Below, piece after piece: positions 24,984-36,356 of a stretch of 64,000 nt of DNA. This DNA comes from Bos javanicus (taxonomy: Eukaryota; Chordata; Mammalia; Artiodactyla; Bovidae). Positions within the stretch are counted from its first letter, which is position 1, and each line of letters starts with the position of its first letter. The notes below the pieces were generated by a model. That model had not been told where the DNA came from and did no database searches. It saw only the letters and a program-made list of their open reading frames with translations. The stretch spans positions 31,798,001-31,862,000 of the forward strand of contig NC_083882.1 in NCBI RefSeq assembly GCF_032452875.1. The letters are read 5' to 3'. Made by a program: the position numbers and the translations under genes.

Positions 24984-25271
24984 GTCAATAACAACGGAGT
25001 TGTTTCCTTCAATGTGCTCGTGAGCCAGTTCACACCTGAATCTTTTCCCCTGACGGACGGGAGGGCCTTCATTGCTCCCTTTTGGGCAGATGTGCACAAT
25101 GGGATTCGAGGCGAGATCTATTACAGAGAGACCATGGACCCTGTCATCTTGAAAAGAGCCACCAAGGACATCAGGAAGTACTTCAAAGACATGGCAACCT
25201 TCTCTGCCTCTTGGGTTTTCATTGTGACCTGGGAGGAAGTCACATTTTACGGAGGGAGCAGCACCACGCCT
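24984..25271 (+). CDS. TECTA: TECTA coding exon 3 (NIDO domain, first part)
   Basis: This exon encodes residues 67-162, from VNNNGVVSFNVLVSQFTPES to a run ending GGSSTTP. It covers the start and centre of the NIDO domain, the extracellular module shared with nidogen and mucin-4. The acceptor is TTTGTAG at 24977-24983, and both borders are phase 0 (288 nt, 96 codons). The donor reads CCT|GTAATC, which matches the consensus only at +1 to +4 and is the weakest of the ten. It is still required, because the protein continues directly into VNTF of the next exon. If the intron were retained, translation would read on in frame to a stop shortly after, near 25334. Confidence 0.94.
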
Positions 25272-26917
25272 GTAATCATTCATATTTTCCATTTTCCACT
25301 TCATATCCTGACATCTAATTCTTATCCATCTTAACTACTCTGAAGGAGCCTAATTGTTAGAGCTGAAGAATGTCGGTTTCCTTGAGTTAACTGAGGAGTC
25401 TTGCCAACTCACTTTTTAGGAAACAGAGGGAGCTATCACACCTAACCAATCTGGTCAGCTGTAATATTTCAGAAGCTGTGTCATCTCTGTCACGAATCAT
25501 CACAAATGTCTAAAAAGAACCCCTCCTCACTTTCCTTGTAGTGTGTAGCATTTCTGTTTTGCAGGAGAGTGATTGAGGCACTGACACCCCTGATGATTAG
25601 GGAACAATCAGGAAACCAAAGGTCCCTTTCTCTTACCAGAGGCACAAAAGCCTTTCTCCATCAGCTAATTTCCTTTTTTTACCCTTTTTTCACAAAACCT
25701 GGTAGGAAAAGGAAAATAGGGTGTCAGTTTTGGGCCAAATGATCTGGCTTATTTTATTATGTTATGACCTTTTTTAAAAAAAAAATTGTGACTGGGGCTA
25801 GAATTATTCATCTTTGATGCTAATTGGAGTGGGCAGTTAAAGCGTTTTCATGAATAAAGTTTCAACATCTGCTCAGAAATCCCAAGTGAGCAATCAAATA
25901 AAAGTCAAATCAGAAAGATTATCACTGGCATTATTATAGAGATAATCAACTTTCTATATAAAAGGACAGAACAGAGTTTTCAGGAAAGCTTGCCATTTGT
26001 TTGGGTGACTTTGGCAATGGAGATCTTTGAAGTAGCAGATGGGTCTTCGATGTATAATTTCCAGTAAGCAAAGATACTCAAAAATCTGCCCTTCGCTTTC
26101 TTAGGATTGTTTCCAATTCCATCTGTTTTCCAATTTCCTTGGCGATGAGTCAGTTGTTTAAGGGTGGAACAGAAACTACTGAGTTGAGAGAGAGAGAGAG
26201 AGGTGAAAAAGTGCTGTGTTTGCAGTTCGTAGCTGCCAGGCAGTGAGCACCCTGTCTCTTTGCACCTCCTGACTGGAGCATCGAGATGCACTGTATCACT
26301 AAGATGTCCTGGACCACAGAAAGAAACAAGTTTAAACAAGGGATGCGTTGGCTAGAAATAACCTCTAAAGAAGCATACATTTCCCTCTGTCATGTTATGG
26401 ATTGCTAACAACTTCTCAGGTGATGTTTTATGTCCTCAAGTCTCATACCTTACAGTGTTAGAAGCAGGATGCCAGCGATCAATAAATTTTAGTGTCAGTG
26501 AGAGAAAAAAAAGGGGAAAAAATGCCCATCAAATGCTGACCACCTTTAAAAAAAAAAAAAAAACTTCCATTGGCAGTAAAAACAGCAAGATAATTTAGAT
26601 ACTTTCTGGTTTGTACTCTGGAGTAAATTTCTAGACTAGGTGAGGACTCTTTCCATGAGGATGAATAAGGTAACATCTAAGTGCTTTGAGCTCCTGGGAG
26701 AGAAAGATGATAAAAATCCTCCAGAGCTGCAGGAGTGTCTATCCATCCTTGTCTTTGAAATCTGCCCCCTCTCCTGTTTACCCTTATCCCAGGCCTCCAC
26801 TTCTTTAGAATAACACATATCAATAGGCCAATTAAACATAGGGCATGAGAGATCTTTTAGAAGTCCAATAGAAAGTCAAGGGGATAGAGACCTGTTTACT
26901 TTAAGAAAGGAAAACCG

Positions 26918-27095
26918 ATATTTATTGAGGCTGATCATGAACCCTGGGCTGTATTAGGCTATGTCTGCAAATCATTTAGCCCTGTCTCTGCAAATCATTG
27001 ACCCATGGAAGCTCGCCTTCCACTTTAAAGGTGAGGGAACAGGCCCAGAGAGGTTAAGTAACTTCCCCAAGGGTCAAGAAAAGGGATTTGAACCT
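26918..27095 (+). repeat. MIR SINE (degenerate)
   Basis: It reads 'tatttattgag', then 'ggtgagggaacaggcccagagaggttaagtaacttccccaaggg', then 'gggatttgaacc', which is the MIR core and 3' order. Confidence 0.75.
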
Positions 27096-27202
27096 TATAC
27101 GAGGCAGAGCAGGATGCAAACCAAGTCTCCTATCTCTGAATCCTAACCTCTTTCCTCTGTTGCCCCCGCTATGTAGCATTAAAAGTCCTCTGAAGTATCA
27201 TA

Positions 27203-27418
27203 GGGGCTTCCCTGGTGACTCAGTGGTAAAGCATATGCCTGCCAATGCAGGAGATGCAGGTTCAATCCCTAGGTCAGGAAGATCCCCTGGAGGAGGAAAT
27301 GTCAACCCACTCCAGTATTCTTGCCTGGAAAATCCCATGGACAGAGGAGCCTGGCAGGCTACAGTCCATGGGGTCACAAAGAGTCGGACATAACTGAAGC
27401 GACTTAGCACGAGCACGA
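27203..27418 (+). mobile_element. Bov-tA SINE
   Basis: Full-length plus-oriented Bov-tA. The tRNA-Glu-like head (GGGGCTTCCCTGGTGACTCA) is followed by the Bov-A unit and the tail block GAGTCGGACATAACTGAAGC. Confidence 0.92.
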
Positions 27419-28444
27419 AATAGCACAAAAGGGCTTTTCAAGAATTGAAAACATGGTTTTACAAAAACAAATCCAGAGGAGTCTTAAACTCAGGTTGTAG
27501 AATGACCTATGTGTGTGTGTTGGCGGGAGGGGTACGTGTGAGAGTAAGTGAGAAGTTGCCTGAGGGTGAGCCAGCTTCTGGAACGTTCTTAAGGATGATT
27601 AGTTGGTGATGAGCTGACTTCTGGGGTCAGACATGCGTTGCTTTCAAGACCTGCTTGGATCAAAGATATTTCCAAATTCATTTCAGAAGGAATTCACATC
27701 CTGAAGGAGCATCCTGGTCTGAAGGAGGGTTTAGCTTCGGTCCTTGCATGACCTTGATTTTATGCCTGTCTCTTGAACCTGACCCCGCAGCAGCCATGAG
27801 GCTGACTGCTGGTCCCCCCTGTGCCCCACTTTGCTCTTTTGTTGTGCGAGGCCAGAGAAGGAGGCATATACCTGGGCGGCTCTATCGTAAGCGCCATCGG
27901 CCGTGGCAAGCGCAGAGCTCGAGGAGAAAGTTCTTGGTTACAAAAAGGGCTTTTCTTTACTTGCACCTCTTCTCCTTCCCTGGGACTGTCCAGGATAGGA
28001 GATTTGGGGCTTCCAAGATCCTCTAGCCCAGTTTGATTACACAGGATAAGGATGTGGGTGTTCCTCTGCGTCTGACAGAATGTTAACCAGAATGGTATCA
28101 GGCAGCTGGGAAAATGCTGGGTTTGAACGGGAAAGGTCAAAGCAGTCTCTCCTTTTAACTCTAGTTTTACTTGAATTTCCTGAAAACACACATCAAGGGG
28201 TAGGGATTAGCAAAGGAAAAGAGTAAAGGACAAAGTTTGCTACAGCTTCTTTCTGGAAACTGTTCGCAGGGCTGGTTTGAATTTGTATAACATCTCTGTC
28301 CTTAAAAGTTGAAAATTAAGGTAGTGTGTAATGACAGTGCACTCGGAGATCAGACTGGGAGCTCTGTCCAGTCCATTTTCTGTTGTTGGATCATTGTGGC
28401 ATGTCCAGCAATTTGTTTCCTTTAGCCCTCAGTTTTCCTTCTTT

Positions 28445-28625
28445 AAAAAAAAATTGTTTTGGCTGCACTGGGTCTTCATTGCAGCATGCACAGGCTCAGT
28501 AATTGTAGCTGCAGGGCTTAGTTTCAATGCGACATGTGGGATCTTAGTTCCTCAACTGGGGGCTGAACCCGGGTCCCCTGCCTTGGAAGGTGGATTCTTA
28601 GCTACTGGACCACAAGGGAAGTCCC
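28445..28625 (-). mobile_element. CHR-type tRNA-derived SINE
   Basis: Reverse-oriented. It starts with a T/A-rich tail complement and TTTTGGCTGCACTGGGTCTT and ends with the head complement ACTGGACCACAAGGGAAGTC. Confidence 0.8.
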
Positions 28626-29345
28626 AGCCCTCAGTTTTCTTAGCTTCTGAGATGTGAATGGGCCAAAAAGTTGCCCATCTTAACATTGGTTGAGGTACAG
28701 ATGAGAGGGGAGCATGGAGAGAATTTTGCAGATATGAAGTGATGCATGAATGTTCCATTAGAGGAGCAATTTCTCCCCACAATGTGCTTTTTAAAAAGCA
28801 CTTTCCAAGCTTCACCTAAGAGAGGGGAAGACATCTCACCAAGGTTAGCCGTGTTTTCTAGGAAGCCAGAGAGCACGGCCCACGCCACCACTGGAGTGAC
28901 ACCGACTGGCATTTGTGTGCCCTGTTCCCCCTCCCCCACTCCACCCCACAGTTCTGGGAACAGGTGCTCACAGCCCTCTCCCCGACCTGACGGCTTCCTA
29001 TAGTTTATTCTCATGCTGCCATCTATAGGTACTCAGGATTATCACACCCTGAGCCAGCCTCTGACTTTCCCTTCTGGTACCATTCAGAGATGTTAAGAGG
29101 GGCGCTGAGTCAGCCTCTAGGTAATTCTCAGGCAATTTCTCTTCTGGATGCACAACCCCACATAACTTGCTTTTCCCACTGGAGGCGAGAACATATTCGG
29201 AGAGAAGGCAGAGCAAGAGGTGGCCTGGGAGCAGCTCTGGGCAGCTTGGCGGGGGTGGCAGAGGGCAGGGTAAAGGAAGCTACTGGGGGGATGATGGGGA
29301 ATGCGAGTCATGAGACCCCCGCACCCACCCATTCTCATCCTGTAG

Positions 29346-29483
29346 GTGAATACCTTCCAGGCCGTCCTGGTATCTGATGGCTCCTACACATTCACGCTCT
29401 TCAATTATTACGAGATCAACTGGACCACTGGGACCGCGAGTGGTGGTGATCCCCTGACGGGCCTTGGGGGAGTGATGGCGCAG
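29346..29483 (+). CDS. TECTA: TECTA coding exon 4 (NIDO domain, middle)
   Basis: It encodes residues 163-208, beginning VNTFQAVLVSDGSYTFTLF and ending LTGLGGVMAQ. A sequon (NWT) is present. Both borders are phase 0: acceptor CCTGTAG, donor CAG|GTAGGT. It continues the beta-rich NIDO domain. Length (138 nt) and sequence agree with the mammalian orthologue. Confidence 0.95.
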
Positions 29484-29830
29484 GTAGGTGGTACTCTGGG
29501 TCATTCTCCTGTGTGTTTCTGAAGCCCTGCACTCTCTGCCTACACTCTCAGCATCCCCAGGGGGATCTTGCTTTGAATTGGAGAAGCACATCTGGTCCAG
29601 CAGGTGGACTGAGGGACTAGTCTCGCCTACCTTGCTATCTTGATCCAGGTGTGGCATGAACTAGTGGGCCTTTGTCACCTGGAATGGTGGCCCCGGGGGC
29701 TCTGGGAAAAGTTAAAAGTTTGTCTCTTGATTTCAGGTTGTGCTGGGCTCTGAGAACAAGACATTGGACAAGTAAACCAAAAGGGGATGGTGTGTATGCT
29801 CAAAAGTCTGCTCTTTCTTCTGTGCTCTAG
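29484..29830 (+). other. TECTA: TECTA intron 4 (phase 0)
   Basis: At 347 bp this is the shortest intron in the window. It contains no recognisable repeat and ends CTGTGCTCTAG. Confidence 0.9.
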
Positions 29831-29996
29831 GCGGGATTTAATGGTGGAAACCTCACCAATTTCTTCAGCCTGCCGGGGTCAAGAACCCCTGATATTGTCA
29901 ACATCCAAGAGACAACAAACGTCAATGTGCCAGGTCGCTGGGCATTTAAAGTTGACGGGAAGGAAATTGACCCAGCCAATGGCTGCACCTCCAGAG
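29831..29996 (+). CDS. TECTA: TECTA coding exon 5 (end of NIDO domain)
   Basis: It encodes residues 209-263 plus the first base of codon 264, reading AGFNGGNLTNFFSLPGSRTP to PANGCTSR. It completes the NIDO domain (ending near residue 252) and begins the cysteine-containing linker to the VWC-like domain. A sequon (NLT) is visible. The donor is GAG|GTAAAG and leaves phase 1, the first of the phase-1 borders that recur between the downstream modules. Confidence 0.95.
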
Positions 29997-30830
29997 GTAA
30001 AGGCATTTCCTCTTCTCTGAGGCAGAGCAGGGTTTGTTTAGTTTAGACTGACAGGCAGGCTTTTAAGCCACGGGGGCGGACTCATTGCTGATGCCTTACT
30101 CTTGACACCGCTCGGCTGGATAATGGAGATCAAGGTAATTTTAGCATGCACATTCATCACTCCAGGAGCTGAAGCCTGCACTAGCCATACTGCGATTTCT
30201 GAAGTCTTTGCCTGGGGTGTGAACACAGCTCCCCATCGGGAACTACTGCAAAGTTCATGAGGCGCTTGAATGATTTCTCAGCCAGAGGGACAGAAGGGAG
30301 CCCTCCTGTTTAACATTATTTTTGTTGTTCTTGTTGTTGCCATTTCCCCCTTTAAATTTTCCTTCTCATCTTTACTCCTGCTCTGCCATATGCACTTTGT
30401 AGATCCACGGGAGTGGGCGAGCTTGAAGCCTCGCCAAGTCTCTACGAGAGTAAATCAGTGCTTCCTAGTATGATTAGAAACAAAGGGGAAAAAAATGTCA
30501 TTGTCTTTAGGGTAGCTTCTCCTAAAAGCCTCAAAGCAGTGGCAAAACATTCAGGATTTTAGGGAGAATCAAAGCTGGCTTTACATCTGTGTGAACAAGC
30601 TATAAATGAACCTCGGTGGGTTTCCTTTACCTTGGCATCCGAAGTTTGGAGCCTTCTCTGAAATATCAAAACCTCTTTGGATGTGCAAAACAGCCCAGGA
30701 CTCTCATAGGAACGTCCTGGTTTATAGATTCCTGCTTCTTACATGTCTAAAAGTATTCAGAAAACAGGATTTCTGTTCATATTTCTGCTTCTAGAAATGG
30801 AGGCTATAGCAACCAGAATTAGTAAGTCAG

Positions 30831-30908
30831 CCATCCATCTCTCTACCCATCCACTTACCCACTCACCTATCCACCCAACTATCCATCCATCCATTCAGCC
30901 ATCCAACC
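30831..30908. repeat. Degenerate (CCAT)n/(CCAC)n tract
   Basis: A run of CCATCCATC, CCACTTACCCACTC and CCATCCATCCATT units, interrupted and imperfect. Confidence 0.8.
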
Positions 30909-31238
30909 ACTACATCTTTCCAAATGAGACGCTAGCCATTCTCTTAGGTGCTGAAGATGAAGTTGCTCTGGACTCCTCTGACCCTACAGTAGAGAAGACA
31001 GCTGTGGGCTCGGTGATGAAACAGTGCAAAACCTATCACAAGAGATGCGGGTGCAGGGTACTGTGTAAACACAGATGATACAGGGAAATGCATCCAGATG
31101 CATAAGAAAGTTACAGTTTGGGATGGAGCTTTCAGGAGGTCTCTTTCTGTCCTTCCATTGAAAGCATGGTCTGGGGACCTGTATGTCTCTGCAGCCCTGG
31201 GAGCTTCAATTTGTGTAATAATCAGAAGAGCTATAGCC

Positions 31239-31287
31239 ACCTTCCCTGGTAGCTCAGCTGGTAAAGAATCCTCCTGCAATGCAGGAG
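31239..31287 (+). mobile_element. Bov-tA SINE, left part (split by BovB)
   Basis: The first 49 bp of a plus-oriented Bov-tA, CCTTCCCTGGTAGCTCAGCT to GCAATGCAGGAG. It stops abruptly where reverse-oriented BovB begins. Its continuation (ACCCCAGTTTAATTCCTGGG and onward) resumes at 31931. Confidence 0.85.
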
Positions 31288-31930
31288 TCAGTCAGTCAGT
31301 TCAGTCGCTCAGTCGTGTCCGACTCTTTGTGACCCCATGAATCACAGCATGCCAGGCCTCCCTGTCCATCACCAACTCCCGGAGTTTACTCAAACTCATG
31401 TCCATCAAGTTGGTGATGCCATCCACCCATCTCATCCTCTGTTGTCCCCTTCTCCTCCTGCCCCCAATCCCTCCCAGCATCAGAGTCTTTTCCAATGAGT
31501 TAACAATTCACATGAGGTGGCCAAAGTATTGGAGTTTCAGCTTCAGCATCAGTCCTTCCAATGAACACCCAGGACTGATCTCCTTTAGGATGGACTGGTT
31601 GGACCTCCTTACAGTCCAAGGGACTCTCAGAGTCTTCTCCAACACCACAGTTCAAAAGCACCAATTCTTTGGTGCTCAGCTTTCTTCACAGTCCAACTCT
31701 CACATCCATACATGACCACAGGAAAAACCACAGCCTTGACTAGATGGACCTTTGTTGGCAAAGTAATGTCTCTGCTTTTTAATATGCTACCTAGACTGGT
31801 CATAACTTTCCTTCCAAGGAGTAAGCATCTTTTAATTTCATGGCTGCAGTCACCATCTGCAGTGATTTTGGAGCCCCCAAAAATAAAGTCTGACACTGTT
31901 TCCACTGTTTCTCCATCTATTTCCCAAGAA
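31288..31930 (-). mobile_element. BovB LINE, 5'-truncated, inserted in a Bov-tA
   Basis: About 640 bp of the BovB 3' end in reverse orientation. It starts with the CAGTCAGTCAGTTCAG tail repeats and reaches the end of the ORF2-like region. A minus-strand frame (31905-31627) retains a readable C-terminal segment including GDCSHEIKRCLLLGRKVMT. No reverse-transcriptase core is included. Confidence 0.9.
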
Positions 31931-32000
31931 ACCCCAGTTTAATTCCTGGGTTGGGAAGATCCACTGAAGAAGGCATAGGCTACCCACTCCAGTGTTCTTG
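31931..32000 (+). mobile_element. Bov-tA SINE, right part (split by BovB)
   Basis: This continues the Bov-tA interrupted at 31287, from the B-box region (GTTTAATTCCTGGGTTGGG) to CCACTCCAGTGTTCTT. There a second, complete Bov-tA begins. Confidence 0.85.
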
Positions 32001-32202
32001 GGCTTCCCTGTAGCTCTAATGACAAAGAATCCTCCTGCGATGCAGGAGACCTCGGTTCGATCCCTGGGTTGGTAGGTTCCCCTGGAGAAGGGAACAGCTA
32101 CCCACTCCAGGATTCTGGCCTGGAGAATCCAGGGACTGTGTCGTCCATGGGGTCGCAAAGTGTCAGACACGACTGAGTGACCTGCACTTGCGCTTTCATT
32201 TT
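32001..32202 (+). mobile_element. Bov-tA SINE
   Basis: Complete plus-oriented Bov-tA, from GGGCTTCCCTGTAGCTCTAA through GGTTCGATCCCTGGGTTGG to GTCAGACACGACTGAGTGAC. It sits directly against the interrupted copy to its left. Confidence 0.9.
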
Positions 32203-33314
32203 CACGTGGCCTGAAAGGCCCACACCCTCTGCCCGCCTCCCCTACGCTGCAGTCACACTTATCAAACCTCTGCCTTTGCTCTGAGGGAAGGTCGTTGGTG
32301 AAAGTGGCCTGCCTGGGCATCCTTGCCTCTGTGGACACCGTCAAGTCCTCCACGTTCTGAATAGCAAATAATGCTTAGAGCTAAGCCAGTATTAAACTGG
32401 ACAGAAAAGAACCTAGCTCCAAAGCCCAGGATTTCAAAGACTGCACTGTCCTCCCTTACACAGTGTAAACACAGCTTCATCTGAGGCCTGAGAAAGACAC
32501 CAAACCACTGCCCTATTCTCTCTCTCTCGCCTTTGTGGCCTGGGCTGGGGACCTACCCAATGCCGCTCCCGTTTGTCCAAGTGTCATAGAGATGACTGGC
32601 TGTGGCCATGCTACCTAAGGGCCTGGTGGCAGCCTCTCCTCGGGTCCCGGGAGTGAAATGCTGTGATAATGGAAAACTACAGACTCACAGAGCTGTGGGG
32701 TTGGCCAGATGCCAGCCATGCACAAAGTCCTCACTTTGACTTCATTCTTTCTCCCACTGAGTGATGGCTGTGGGTTTCATCTACAGGACAAATCCAATCT
32801 CCTTATACAGACTGCTGTGCATTTTAATGTGCCACTGGACATATATCAATCTAATGAGATGGGGATTTGGCCTGGGTGATAACAGGGGAAGTGTTGCATA
32901 GAGCGGGTTTATTATATCATCATTTTGCAAACAAAATTATCTCAGAGAGTCTACCTTTTGGGCCAAACCTCCTCTATTCAAAGGCATTTACCCCTCATTT
33001 ATTGGAAGGCTGAGAAAGCAGAAACTGGAAATTATGCCGAGTGGAGGCTGTTAACAATATATGCAGCCTGGGTTAGTGCCAAAGAGCACTGAGGTTGGAA
33101 GGGCCTGTTTTCAAGGCTGATGCATATGACCTACTGGGAATGTGAATACGTCTATTATGTCATTCAGGGGCCCTGTTCCCAACAGGTATGAAACAGAACT
33201 GCCCGCTGAGACCTAATTGTTCCTGTTGGGCAGATACTGAAAGGACTGTCACCAGGGCAGGCCTGCCCTCTGCCTCGGCTCACCTGGCAGCCTTGTGCTC
33301 TGCATTAGGTATTC

Positions 33315-33549
33315 GGGGTTTTTTTTTTTTAATAAATAAATTAATTAATTTATTTATTTTGGACAGAGCCAGGTCTCAGTTGCAGAATGTGGGATCTTTC
33401 ATTGTAGTTTACGATCTTCTGTCTAGTTGAGCTGCAGAGGCTCAGTTGCTCTGTGGCATGTGGGATCTTCATTCACCAACCAGGGGTTGAACCCATATCC
33501 CCTGCATTTGAAGATGGATTCTTAACCACTGACCCACCAGTGAAGTCCC
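33315..33549 (-). mobile_element. CHR-type SINE with target-site duplication
   Basis: Reverse-oriented, with a T-rich tail complement (33319 onward), a GGGTTGAACCC B-box complement and the head complement CACTGACCCACCAGTGAAGT. A perfect 9-bp duplication TAGGTATTC flanks it at 33306-33314 and 33550-33558. Confidence 0.9.
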
Positions 33550-34284
33550 TAGGTATTCAGTTTTATAAAAATTTGAAAAACCTTTTCCAACTACAGTTTC
33601 AAGCTATAGTTATTCCTGAAGTATGATCTTGTTTACACTTAACATTGCATCTTTGATATTTTCCTTTTCAGACATTCTCAGTGTACAGATGTTTCTACCT
33701 TATCAAGCTGGGCCAGTTTTTTCTAGTGTCTCTGTTCCCCAGGAGGCAGAGATGAGAACATAGTCTTGTCCACTTTCTCCAGGGTGGAGGACTGAGACAG
33801 GAGGAAGTTAGGGCGGCGGTCTTGGCAGTGGATGGCAGACTTGTGGCCACTGCTTGGTTCTCTTGACTCTGACCCCTGACCAAGGACTGGATCACAACCC
33901 CCAGCCATGTCCACTGAAGGTTGCTATGAAGAACTCGCAGATTTCAAGGGTTTTGGTGGGGGGAAATCATTCATTTAGGGAAACAGTTTTAAAGACTAAG
34001 CACCTTCCAAATAAAGAGAAGTAAGTATTTTAAAAATTAGCACTTCCCAGTTGTGTCAGGATGGGAAGTATATGGAAACTCTCAGTACTTTGCACTCAAT
34101 TTTTCTGTGAACTTAAAACTGCTCTAAAAATAAAGTTTATTAATTTTTTTAAAAAACTAGAAAAAAACTTAGCACATTGCTTAGAACCATTCCCCTCCCC
34201 ACCTCATTCTCCTCCTGACCCAGATTTTGTCAAGAAATTCTGTCCAGTGGATAAAGAGTGAGGAGGGCTAGACTTACACAGGGC

Positions 34285-34400
34285 CTGGGGTGGGCCAGGA
34301 AGATCTTCTAGAGAAGGAATGGCAACCCACTCCAGTCTTGGAAATCCCATGGACAGAGGAGCCTGGTGGGCTGTGGTCCATGGGTTGCAGAGAGAGGTAC
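34285..34400 (+). mobile_element. Bov-A SINE fragment
   Basis: A diverged plus-oriented Bov-A unit, from GAGAAGGAATGGCAACCCAC through CCATGGACAGAGGAGCCTGG to CCATGGGTTGCAGAGAG. It is truncated at both ends. Confidence 0.8.
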
Positions 34401-35389
34401 ATGACCGAGTATGGAGCAAAAAGCAGAGGTAACTCATGGAGGTGTAAGTCCTGCGTGAGTAGTGTCTGCAGGATTTGTGAGCCCACGATGGTGCCAAGTC
34501 AGAGATCAGCCTTTTCCAACATCTTCTCAGGGAGCCTGGGATTTAATTTTGTGGGTCTGACTCCTGATTCTTTTCTGGCACCTACTTGTTACCGAAAGGT
34601 ATGTATATGTGTGTCTGGCTGCTCACTGCTCAAAAGCCAATAGACAGGCCAGGTGGGTAGAAAGGAAAGTTTGCTTTATTTCAGAGGCCAGCAACTGGGG
34701 GGAGGGGGGAGGATGGTAGACATCTGTCCAAAGACTGATACCCCCCTCCTCCCTGCTGCCGACAAGCAGGGGGTGAGAGCTCTTAATGACAGAGTCGGTC
34801 GTGGGCCAGGGGAGGGGGTCAGTTCTTGGAATTGTCACAACTCATGTCCTGGTACAATCTGGTCATCATATAGTTAACTTTTCCACCTGCTGTTTTAGTA
34901 TCTATAAGAAAACTCACAGGATATGACTCAGAATATTATCTATAGCCCTTGAGAAAGAACTAAAGGTCTTTGATTATGCTTAATGACTACATTATTATTA
35001 CTTAGTCTCCTTTGACTGTTTTCCTTTGTTTCCACATTTCTCACTTCTCTGATTAAACTCATTGTTTGACTGCAGTTTTCTACAGACAAAAGGCAGGCAG
35101 GAGACATGGTGGACTGGGGGCAAGTACGATAGGGTTCTGCTCCATTTCATACTGAGCCCCAACAACTGCTTGTTGAGTGAGCGGATGAGTGAATGAAAGA
35201 ACACATTGGCAAATGAACCAACAGTGTTGCCGAGTTACCTGAGGGGGCTTCTTTCTGAATACCCTTCCTCTTGATGTCAAAAGGAAGGCGAGGGCAGCTG
35301 TGTGTCCTGGCCTTTCCCGTGGAGCAAAGCAACGTGTCTTTCCTTGAACGGGAGTGAGCTCACCAGCGGCGGAGACAGTGTTGCCAAGA

Positions 35390-35625
35390 GCTTAGGCTGG
35401 ATTCACACACATTTGGCTTGGAATCCCAGCTTCGCCATTGAGTTGCTAAGCGACTGAGATGAATCGTCTAACTACTCTTCAGCCTCAGTTTCCTCACTTG
35501 ACAACAGAAGGCAGCACTTCGTATCTAACAGGGGTTTCTGTTGTGGGTTAAATGGTATGAGGCAAGTAAAGCTTTTAGCCCGATGCCCGGCACAGAAGGT
35601 AAATGCTCAATAAATGTTAGCTCTG
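35390..35625 (-). repeat. MIR SINE abutting the exon 6 acceptor
   Basis: The sequence follows MIR order: a loss-of-identity 5' part, 'agcctcagtttcctcactt', 'gcccggcacagaaggtaaatgctcaataaatgtta'. It ends within about 20 bp of the TECTA exon 6 start, so it directly precedes the polypyrimidine tract. The assigned strand is tentative. Confidence 0.7.
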
Positions 35626-35642
35626 CTGTCCTTCCTCCCCAG

Positions 35643-36055
35643 GACAGTTCCTTCGGCGAGGGGAGGTGTTCTGGGATGACCTGAACTGCACCATCAAGTG
35701 CCGCTGTCTGGATTTCAACAACGAGATCTACTGCCAGGATGCCTCCTGCAGCCCCTACGAGCTGTGCGAACCCAAAGGCAGATTCTTCTACTGCAGCCCG
35801 GTGGAGACCAGCACGTGTGTGGTGTTCGGGGAGCCGCACTACCACACGTTTGATGGCTTCCTCTTCCACTTTCAAGGCTCTTGTGCCTACCTATTGGCCC
35901 GACAGTGTTTGCAGACTTCCAGTCTCCCCTTCTTCAGCGTGGAGGCCAAGAATGAGCACCGGGGGGGCTCAGCCGTCTCCTGGGTGAAGGAGCTCTCGGT
36001 GGAGGTGAATGGTTACAAGATTCTCATCCCCAAAGGAAGCTATGGAAAAGTCAAG
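35643..36055 (+). CDS. TECTA: TECTA coding exon 6 (VWC-like domain and start of VWD1)
   Basis: It encodes residues 264-401 (413 nt, entering phase 1 and leaving phase 0). The VWC-like part is cysteine-rich (C279, C283, C285, C294, C299, C305, C314), with a sequon at N278. VWD1 then opens with the family hallmark GEPHYHTFDG at 326-335 and continues through a strand pattern to YKILIPKGSYGKVK. VWD modules build the disulfide-linked polymeric matrix in mucins, VWF and tectorin. The acceptor is CTCCCCAG and the donor AAG|GTGAGA. No frameshift or stop is present. The local GGGGGGCTC run near 35962 is a G-rich spot that could be error-prone, but the frame is intact. Confidence 0.95.
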
Positions 36056-36305
36056 GTGAGACCCTCTCCATCCTCCATGGGGTGATGGGGAAGCTGGAGA
36101 TGCTTCATCCTAGGGAAGACCTTCCCAGATCTACTAGTTCTGCTGTTTGCTGTTGGTACCAAAGGCTTGCATGGCTCTTCCTGCCTTGCAAATGCCTTGT
36201 AAAATTGTTCATGAGGCTAAAGTCTGTTTGTGCAAGAGCTAAGCTTTCTCTTTGACACATCTATCTGCTGGGTATCTTAATGTACATTTAGGTTCTTAGT
36301 TCCCT

Positions 36306-36307
<2 letters not shown>

Positions 36308-36356
<49 letters not shown>

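Larger units (their letters stand above)
25272..29345 (+). other. TECTA: TECTA intron 3 (phase 0)
   Basis: A 4.1-kb intron containing a MIR (26918-27095), a Bov-tA (27203-27418) and a CHR-type SINE (28445-28625). It begins with the weak GTAATC donor and ends TCCTGTAG. No coding sequence was recognised. Confidence 0.85.
29997..35642 (+). other. TECTA: TECTA intron 5 (phase 1)
   Basis: A 5.6-kb intron rich in inserts: a tetranucleotide-like tract, a Bov-tA split by a BovB, a second Bov-tA, a CHR SINE with target duplications, a Bov-A fragment and a MIR reaching the exon 6 acceptor. The stretch 32200-33300 shows nothing recognisable. Confidence 0.85.

Noticed and set aside
27655..28191. 123-residue plus-strand and 143-residue minus-strand frames in intron 3
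   Set aside because: They overlap on opposite strands, lack recognisable domains and sit between exons that join perfectly without them.
31239..32202. tRNA-like heads as functional tRNA genes
   Set aside because: These and the other similar heads belong to Bov-tA or CHR SINEs. They carry degenerate boxes, no proper cloverleaf, and are fused to SINE bodies.
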